DNA of 10,455 bases, taken from Blastocatellia bacterium (GTDB taxonomy: Bacteria; Acidobacteriota; Blastocatellia; Pyrinomonadales; Pyrinomonadaceae). The stretch covers positions 1 through 10,455 of the forward strand of contig JACDAY010000078.1 of NCBI GenBank assembly GCA_013695195.1, read 5' to 3'. Each line of letters begins with the position of its first letter. Position 1 is the first letter of the stretch. The position numbers and the translations under genes were made by a program. This document shows, piece by piece, positions 6,391 to 10,455 of the stretch. The notes under the pieces are model-generated. The model was not told where the DNA came from. It searched no databases and worked only from the letters and a program-made list of their open reading frames with translations.

Positions 6391-7265
6391 AATCGATGAC
6401 CGGATTTGGGCGCGGGGCGGTTAATGAGAATTCATTTTCCGTAACCGTAGAATTGAAAACAGTTAACAATCGTTTTCTAGATTTAGCTTTAAAGTTTTCA
6501 AGTGAGTTGCAGCCGCTCGAATCAAATATAAAACGTTTAATCGGAAGCAGATTGTCGCGCGGCCGCGTCGATGTAAATCTCCAGTATGACCGTACGAACG
6601 AGATCAATTACGAGCTGAATCGGCCGCTTATTGCCGGTTATTTGGCCGCTATGAAAAATATGCAGGATGAGTTCTCACTTTCCGGTGAGCCGGATTTGAA
6701 TGTGATAGCGCGTTTGCCTAACGTTTTAATGCCTAAAAAAGACGATCTTGATGATAAATTCATGTCAGGTGTTGAAAAGGCTTTGGCCGACGCCCTCGAC
6801 GATCTCGAAAAAATGCGTGAGAACGAGGGACGAATGCTCAAAAATGAGCTTGAAATGCGGTTGAATGAGATCGAAAAACGGCTGCCATTAATCGAAGCCG
6901 AGGCTGCTAACATCGCCGAAGAATATCGCCGGCGGCTTACCAAACGCGTCGGAGAACTGCTAGCTAAAAGTGATTCGCAGATCGAGATCGATCAATCGCG
7001 ACTAGCACAGGAAATCGCATATCTGTCCGACCGTGCCGACATTTCCGAAGAGATTGCAAGGCTCGCGACTCATATCGAACACTTCCGAACCATCATGGAC
7101 GAGGAGAAAGAGGTCGGCAAACGTCTCGATTTTTTAACCCAGGAACTTAATCGTGAGGCAAACACGATCACCTCGAAAACAAATAATATGACCGTCAAGG
7201 AAAATGCTTTGCAGATAAAAAGCGAAATTGAGAAAATCCGCGAGCAAGTGCAGAATGTAGAATAA
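6387..7265 (+). CDS. yicC: YicC/YloC-family endoribonuclease
   Basis: The 292-residue length is typical of the family. The N-terminal hallmark SMTGFGRG is at residues 3-10, followed by VELKTVNNRFLDL at 21-33 and SRGRVDV at 57-63. The C-terminal DUF1732-type hallmark runs from DRADISEEIARLATHIEHF (215-233) to GKRLDFLTQELNREANTI (244-261), ending with the KTNN and IKSEIEKIREQVQNVE region. The middle (about 125-200) is a charged helical segment. Family members are metal-dependent endoribonucleases that cleave structured RNA; the E. coli protein has been linked to turnover of the small RNA RyhB. The start codon overlaps the exporter stop by 4 nt, and gmk and rpoZ follow, the usual yicC neighbourhood. 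Nothing is truncated or missing. Confidence 0.95.
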   Translation: MKSMTGFGRGAVNENSFSVTVELKTVNNRFLDLALKFSSELQPLESNIKRLIGSRLSRGRVDVNLQYDRTNEINYELNRPLIAGYLAAMKNMQDEFSLSGEPDLNVIARLPNVLMPKKDDLDDKFMSGVEKALADALDDLEKMRENEGRMLKNELEMRLNEIEKRLPLIEAEAANIAEEYRRRLTKRVGELLAKSDSQIEIDQSRLAQEIAYLSDRADISEEIARLATHIEHFRTIMDEEKEVGKRLDFLTQELNREANTITSKTNNMTVKENALQIKSEIEKIREQVQNVE

Positions 7266-7379
7266 ATTTGCTACAGGATATCGGACTCTTATTTAACTTT
7301 AGTTTAAGACCTGAATATAGCATCGCTTTTATGTAATCCTAAAAAATCCGCGTTCATCAGTGGCAATTCTTTTTGAAAA
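7266..7379 (+). other. 114-bp gap between yicC and gmk with no clear signals
   Basis: No hairpin terminator and no convincing -35/-10 pair is visible after the yicC stop. TATAGC at about 7316-7321 is the nearest -10-like hexamer, without a matching -35. The stretch at about 7344-7366 (AATCCGCGTTCATCAGTGGC) resembles short intergenic fragments that recur in other genomes, as far as I recall. gmk may be transcribed by read-through from yicC or from an unrecognised promoter. Confidence 0.35.
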
Positions 7380-8015
7380 ATGAAAGGAAATCTTATTATT
7401 TTAACCTCACCGTCGGGCGGTGGCAAAGGCACACTGATCCTGCAATTGATGGCTAATAATATCGGAATCGGATATTCCGTTTCGTACACAACACGCAAGA
7501 TGAGAGACGGTGAAATAGACGGGCGTGATTACTTCTTTGTTGATGACGACGATTTTAAAGCTCGAATTGCAAACAACGAATTTCTGGAATATGCAGAAGT
7601 GCACGGAAATTATTACGGCACTTCAAAAGCTGTTGTTGACTCGCACATCGCTGAAGGTAAAGATGTAATTCTTGAGATTGATGTCCAGGGAGCGAAAAGT
7701 GTATTGGAAAAAATGCCGCAAGCTGTAAGCATTTTTATTATGCCTCCGTCTTTCGAAGCTTTATCTTATCGTTTGACCACGCGGGCCACTGAAACTACTG
7801 AGCACCTATCGCTAAGGCTGAAAAATTCTTTTGATGAAGTGCGTGAACATAAGGATTTCGAATATGTTGTGATCAACGACGAAATAGCTTCTGCAACAAG
7901 GCGTTTAGAATCGATAATTCTCGCGGAAAGACAAAAGCGGGTTAGACAAAAGGAGGCGATTCAGGATATTCTAAATAGTTTTGATGCTTCCAGACAAAGA
8001 ATTACCGGAGATTAG
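7380..8015 (+). CDS. gmk: Guanylate kinase
   Basis: Converts GMP plus ATP to GDP plus ADP in the cytoplasm, an essential step in guanine nucleotide supply. The protein has 211 residues, normal for the family. The P-loop is SPSGGGKGT (residues 10-18); the usual first Gly is Ser, a substitution also found in other bacterial guanylate kinases. The GMP-binding region is canonical: SYTTRKMRDGEIDGRDYFF (35-53), EYAEVHGNYYGTSK (70-83) and ILEIDVQGA (97-105). The lid and C-terminal part are also recognisable (RLTTRATETTEHLSLRL, then DFEYVVIND). An in-frame TGA two codons before the ATG fixes this start, although no clear Shine-Dalgarno sequence is present. It is followed 6 nt later by rpoZ. Confidence 0.96.
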   Translation: MKGNLIILTSPSGGGKGTLILQLMANNIGIGYSVSYTTRKMRDGEIDGRDYFFVDDDDFKARIANNEFLEYAEVHGNYYGTSKAVVDSHIAEGKDVILEIDVQGAKSVLEKMPQAVSIFIMPPSFEALSYRLTTRATETTEHLSLRLKNSFDEVREHKDFEYVVINDEIASATRRLESIILAERQKRVRQKEAIQDILNSFDASRQRITGD

Positions 8016-8021
8016 TTAGAA

Positions 8022-8267
8022 ATGGCCAAAAAAGACGAAGAAAATATTGAAGAAATTGAAGAGGGCGCGGAAGAGGTTATCGATCCGCCGGAAATTGATT
8101 CGAAATATCGAATGATAATTCTGGCTGCGCAACGCAGCAAGCAGCTTCAACGCGGCGCAATCTCGCGTACGGATATCGATATTCGCAAAAACAAGCCAAC
8201 TCGCGTAGCAATGCGAGAGCTTGAGGAAAAACGGGTAAATTTCGAAATTCTGGAAGCTCTGAAATAG
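8022..8267 (+). CDS. rpoZ: RNA polymerase omega subunit
   Basis: The 81-residue protein contains the omega core: SKYRMIILAAQRSKQLQRGA (residues 27-46) and KPTRVAMRELEEKRVNFE (58-75). Omega binds the beta-prime subunit and helps assemble and stabilise RNA polymerase. Residues 5-25 form an acidic Glu-rich N-terminal extension ahead of the core. The start is supported by GGAG 11 nt upstream, within the end of gmk. Position immediately after gmk is the conserved arrangement. A strong terminator 25 nt downstream ends the unit, so coaBC, often the next gene in other bacteria, is not joined here. Confidence 0.93.
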   Translation: MAKKDEENIEEIEEGAEEVIDPPEIDSKYRMIILAAQRSKQLQRGAISRTDIDIRKNKPTRVAMRELEEKRVNFEILEALK

Positions 8268-8292
8268 GACAACTTTATCGCAATCACATTTT

Positions 8293-8322
8293 AAAAAAAG
8301 CCGTTAATCGACGGCTTTTTTT
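8293..8322. terminator. Bidirectional rho-independent terminator
   Basis: AAAAAAAGCCGT (8293-8304) and ACGGCTTTTTTT (8311-8322) form a perfect 12-bp stem with a 6-nt loop (TAATCG). The GC core is flanked by seven A and seven T, so the hairpin has a U-run in either direction. It lies between the convergent ends of rpoZ (plus strand) and the CsbD-like gene (minus strand) and can stop both. Confidence 0.92.
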
Positions 8323-8352
8323 AATTCCTGATTCTTTTACGACAATGTACTA

Positions 8353-8586
8353 CTAATCATTCATACGTTTACCGGTGTTGCTCACAGCCTCGCCGACAGA
8401 ATCCACTGCATCTGAAACTCCGCGTTTAAATTTTCCCCAGGTTTCCTGGCCTTCGCCGGCGGCGTGATCCGCCTCGCCTTCCGCTTCGAGCCGCTCATTG
8501 CCGGTTACTTCGCCAACTTTTTCTTTAACCGTTCCTTTTGCTTGCTCGTATTTTCCCTCTACTTCGTCATCATTGAAAATTGACAT
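8353..8586 (-). CDS. CsbD-family small stress protein
   Basis: The 77-residue hydrophilic protein shows the CsbD signature near its N-terminus: VEGKYEQAKGTVKEKVGEVTG (residues 9-29), followed by NERLEAEGEADHAAGEGQE (30-48). The rest (about 50-77) is a helical, Val/Ala/Ser-rich tail ending GKRMND. CsbD proteins are abundant, cytoplasmic, largely helical proteins induced by general stress in many bacteria; their biochemical role is unknown. A strong ribosome binding site (AAGGAG) lies 8 nt before the ATG. The upstream region carries a 16-bp palindrome that may be an operator, so separate stress regulation from the ETF-quinone oxidoreductase gene upstream is plausible. It ends at the shared terminator. 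Confidence 0.92.
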   Translation of the reverse strand: MSIFNDDEVEGKYEQAKGTVKEKVGEVTGNERLEAEGEADHAAGEGQETWGKFKRGVSDAVDSVGEAVSNTGKRMND

Positions 8587-8615
8587 TTTATTTCTCCTTA
8601 AATTTAAATTAGTGT

Positions 8616-8631
8616 ATCGTTTTGAAACGAT
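8616..8631. promoter_or_regulatory. 16-bp palindrome upstream of the CsbD-like gene, candidate operator
   Basis: ATCGTTTTGAAACGAT is a perfect 7-bp inverted repeat (ATCGTTT/AAACGAT) around a 2-bp centre, 30 nt before the CsbD-like ATG. On the minus strand it falls between a possible -35 (TTGCAT, 8635-8630) and -10-like TAATTT (8611-8606), 18 nt apart. The short centre makes it a poor RNA hairpin and no U-run follows. A dimeric repressor or activator site is therefore more likely than a terminator. The regulator is not identified. Confidence 0.45.
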
Positions 8632-8658
8632 GCAATAGCCATAAAAGATATAAGCAAT

Positions 8659-10365
8659 TTACATTCCTTTATAATCCGGCCCGCCACCGCCCTCCGGCGT
8701 AACCCAGTTAATGATCTGATACGGGTCGGAAACGTCGCACGTTTTGCAGTGAACGCAGTTTGAAAAATTCACTTTCAATTCTTTGCGGTCGTTTTTCGCA
8801 TTAAACTCCATCTCATAAACTGCAGCCGGGCAGAATCGTTGGCACGGGTTCCCATATTCTTCGGCGCATTTCGTCGCGCAAATTTCGGTATCAAGAATGT
8901 GCAGATGTGAAGGCTGATCTTCGTTATGTGCGACTCCGGCGTGGAAAACGTCGGTTATTTTGTCAAAAATCATTTCCTTATCGAATTTTACTTTTTCATA
9001 TCGATTCGAATCTGCGCTGCCGTTCATTTCAGAAAGCTTTTGCATACGCTCGTGTCCGGCGATATGATGCTCCTTCGGCATGAAACCCCAGGCCATTCCG
9101 CCGGTCAGAAACTGTAAACCAGTGTTGATCAACGCCGACCAGCGCCCGCTCTGAAATGAAGCATGAAAATTACGAACCGGATGCAGCTCGTCATAGATCC
9201 AGCTCAGGTTCACTTTTTCTTCAAAGTGCCGGAGAGTTTTCGACGTAAAATCTTCGTGCTGAAATGCAAGAATAATTGTCTCGGCTGCAAGCATTCCGGA
9301 TTTCATCGCCATGTGAATTCCTTTTATCCGCTGCCCGTTCAAAAACGAAGCACAATCGCCGACGAGCAGCACGCCATCCGCGTAAAGCTTTGGCATAGTG
9401 TGATAACCACCGGTGTTTATTGTCTTTGCTCCGTATTTGAGCATCTTGCCGCCCTTCAATATCGAAGCAATCTTCGGATGTGTTTTAAATTTCTGAAACT
9501 CTGCATGCGGATCGATCATTGGGTCCAGATAATCGAGGCCGGTAACATATCCGATGCTGACGACATTGTTTTTCAAGCCGTATATCCAACCGCCGCCGTA
9601 GGTTTGCGTGTCCGATGGAAAACCAAGTGTGTGGACAACGCGCCCTTCCGAAAAATTTTCCCCGGGAACTTCCCAAAGCTCCTTTACGCCCAACGAAAAA
9701 ACCTGAGCTTCCACACCGTCGTTCATCCCTAAGCGTGCTGTAAGCTGTTTTGCCAGCGAGCCGCGCGATCCCTCGCCCAATACTGTAATTTTCGCAAGCA
9801 GATCGACGCCCGGCTCAAAATTTCCCTTACGCTCGCCGTCTTTTCCTACACCTTTGTCACCTGTGCGTACGCCAATAACCCTTTCATTATCATCATACAA
9901 AACTTCGGCGGCCGGAAATTCCGGAAAGATGTTAATGCCGGCTTCCTCGCATTTTTCGGCGAGCCATTCACACATTTTGCTCAAGCTAAGAATGTATTTG
10001 CCTTTGTTTTTCAAAGGCGGAGGCGTGATCGGAGCGGTGAAGGCACGGTTTTCGGTCATATACCAGAACGCGTCTTCCGTAACGACCGTATCGACAGGGC
10101 AGCCCTGTTCTAGAAAATCCGGCATAAGCTCTCGGATCGCGAGCGGATCCATCACCGCGCCCGACAAAATATGCGCGCCCACATACGAACCCTTTTCGAC
10201 AATTCCAATTTCGATATCACCGACTTTACTACCATGACGCCGTCCTTTTTCAATCAACTCATCATGTTCCTTTATACTGTTTTTTAGATGCAAAGCCGCC
10301 GCCAGATTCGCCGGTCCGGCACCGACGAATACCACGTCCATCTCGATTTCTTCGCGTTTGATCAT
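8659..10365 (-). CDS. Electron transfer flavoprotein:ubiquinone oxidoreductase (ETF-QO)
   Basis: Membrane-associated flavo-iron-sulfur enzyme that passes electrons from reduced ETF (fatty-acid and amino-acid oxidation) to the quinone pool. The 568 residues (from the ATG at 10365) cover the full family length. The N-terminal FAD-binding loop is VVFVGAGPANLAAALHLK (11-28). A second FAD contact, DGVLLVGDCASFLNGQRIKGIH, lies at 330-351. The C-terminal 4Fe-4S module is RFCPAAVYE (510-518) with NCVHCKTC (536-543), ending NWVTPEGGGGPDYKGM; C512, C537, C540 and C543 correspond to the four cluster ligands of the family. Extra cysteines occur at 496, 500 and 508. I preferred the ATG at 10365 over a longer TTG-started frame to 10395 because TATAAT at 10400-10395 overlaps that TTG. 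No Shine-Dalgarno sequence is evident. ETF subunit genes are not in the window. Confidence 0.95.
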   Translation of the reverse strand: MIKREEIEMDVVFVGAGPANLAAALHLKNSIKEHDELIEKGRRHGSKVGDIEIGIVEKGSYVGAHILSGAVMDPLAIRELMPDFLEQGCPVDTVVTEDAFWYMTENRAFTAPITPPPLKNKGKYILSLSKMCEWLAEKCEEAGINIFPEFPAAEVLYDDNERVIGVRTGDKGVGKDGERKGNFEPGVDLLAKITVLGEGSRGSLAKQLTARLGMNDGVEAQVFSLGVKELWEVPGENFSEGRVVHTLGFPSDTQTYGGGWIYGLKNNVVSIGYVTGLDYLDPMIDPHAEFQKFKTHPKIASILKGGKMLKYGAKTINTGGYHTMPKLYADGVLLVGDCASFLNGQRIKGIHMAMKSGMLAAETIILAFQHEDFTSKTLRHFEEKVNLSWIYDELHPVRNFHASFQSGRWSALINTGLQFLTGGMAWGFMPKEHHIAGHERMQKLSEMNGSADSNRYEKVKFDKEMIFDKITDVFHAGVAHNEDQPSHLHILDTEICATKCAEEYGNPCQRFCPAAVYEMEFNAKNDRKELKVNFSNCVHCKTCDVSDPYQIINWVTPEGGGGPDYKGM

Positions 10366-10394
10366 AAGTTTGAAGTGAAATGAATGACTATTCA

Positions 10395-10400
10395 ATTATA
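10395..10400 (-). promoter_or_regulatory. TATAAT -10 box upstream of ETF-QO
   Basis: The minus strand carries a perfect TATAAT 29 nt before the ETF-QO ATG, implying a leader of about 22 nt. No good -35 match lies 16-18 nt upstream, so the promoter would be weak or activator-dependent. Its position argues against translation starting at the TTG at 10395. Confidence 0.4.
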
Positions 10401-10455
10401 GAAAGTGTATCAAAATCGAGACAGAAACACGACTGGGAAGTTAAAAAGGGCTACG

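Noticed and set aside
7389..7433. Ser replacing the first Gly of the guanylate kinase P-loop as a possible defect
   Set aside because: Ser or Ala at this position occurs in other functional bacterial guanylate kinases and the rest of the active site is intact.
9163..9732. Plus-strand open frame of 189 codons
   Set aside because: It lies wholly antisense to the well supported ETF-QO gene and has no coherent domain.
1..10455. Defence island, CRISPR, prophage, biosynthetic cluster or tRNA
   Set aside because: No direct-repeat array, integrase, transposase, toxin-antitoxin pair, synthase domain or tRNA-like fold was seen on either strand.

Overview
The window looks like bacterial chromosome from a Gram-negative lineage, most plausibly Acidobacteriota of the Blastocatellia/Pyrinomonadaceae type. 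This is inferred from the gene set: an Oar-like receptor with a carboxypeptidase-regulatory-like domain, an OmpA-like protein with a long coiled coil, a secreted Ycf48-type propeller, and ETF-quinone oxidoreductase. Composition is fairly even and AT-leaning between genes. There is no sign of phage, transposase, CRISPR, tRNA or rRNA.

Left part, minus strand (1-4299). Five genes read leftward. First in transcription order is an OmpA-family periplasmic protein (4299-2749). It is followed by an 89-residue protein with two hydrophobic Gly/Pro half-repeats (2660-2391) and a secreted coiled-coil protein of unknown function (2386-1661). The last two are 4 nt apart and probably co-translated, and a long hairpin (1577-1628) closes the group. 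Next come a secreted seven-repeat Ycf48-like propeller protein (1501-533) and the N-terminus of a TonB-dependent-receptor-like protein that runs off the left edge (393-1). All but the 89-residue protein carry a clear signal peptide, so this is an envelope block.

Centre, plus strand (4585-8267). After a 285-bp divergent intergenic region holding a degenerate CACAAAGA-type inverted repeat come a type-I ABC exporter (MsbA-like), yicC (overlapping it by 4 nt), gmk and rpoZ. A textbook bidirectional terminator (8293-8322) follows. The yicC-gmk-rpoZ order is a known conserved housekeeping cluster; the overlapping exporter at its head is the less usual part.

Right part, minus strand (8353-10365). 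A CsbD-family small stress protein has a perfect 7+2+7 palindrome in its upstream region. It lies downstream of a full-length electron-transfer-flavoprotein:ubiquinone oxidoreductase, which carries extra cysteines next to its Fe-S cluster site.

Most of the window is ordinary housekeeping and envelope biology. The least explained items are the OmpA / 89-residue / coiled-coil trio and the non-coding inverted repeats. I see no clear defence, biosynthetic or mobile system. Four gene starts were chosen against longer open frames (1661-2386, 2749-4299, 8659-10365) or are partial (1-393).
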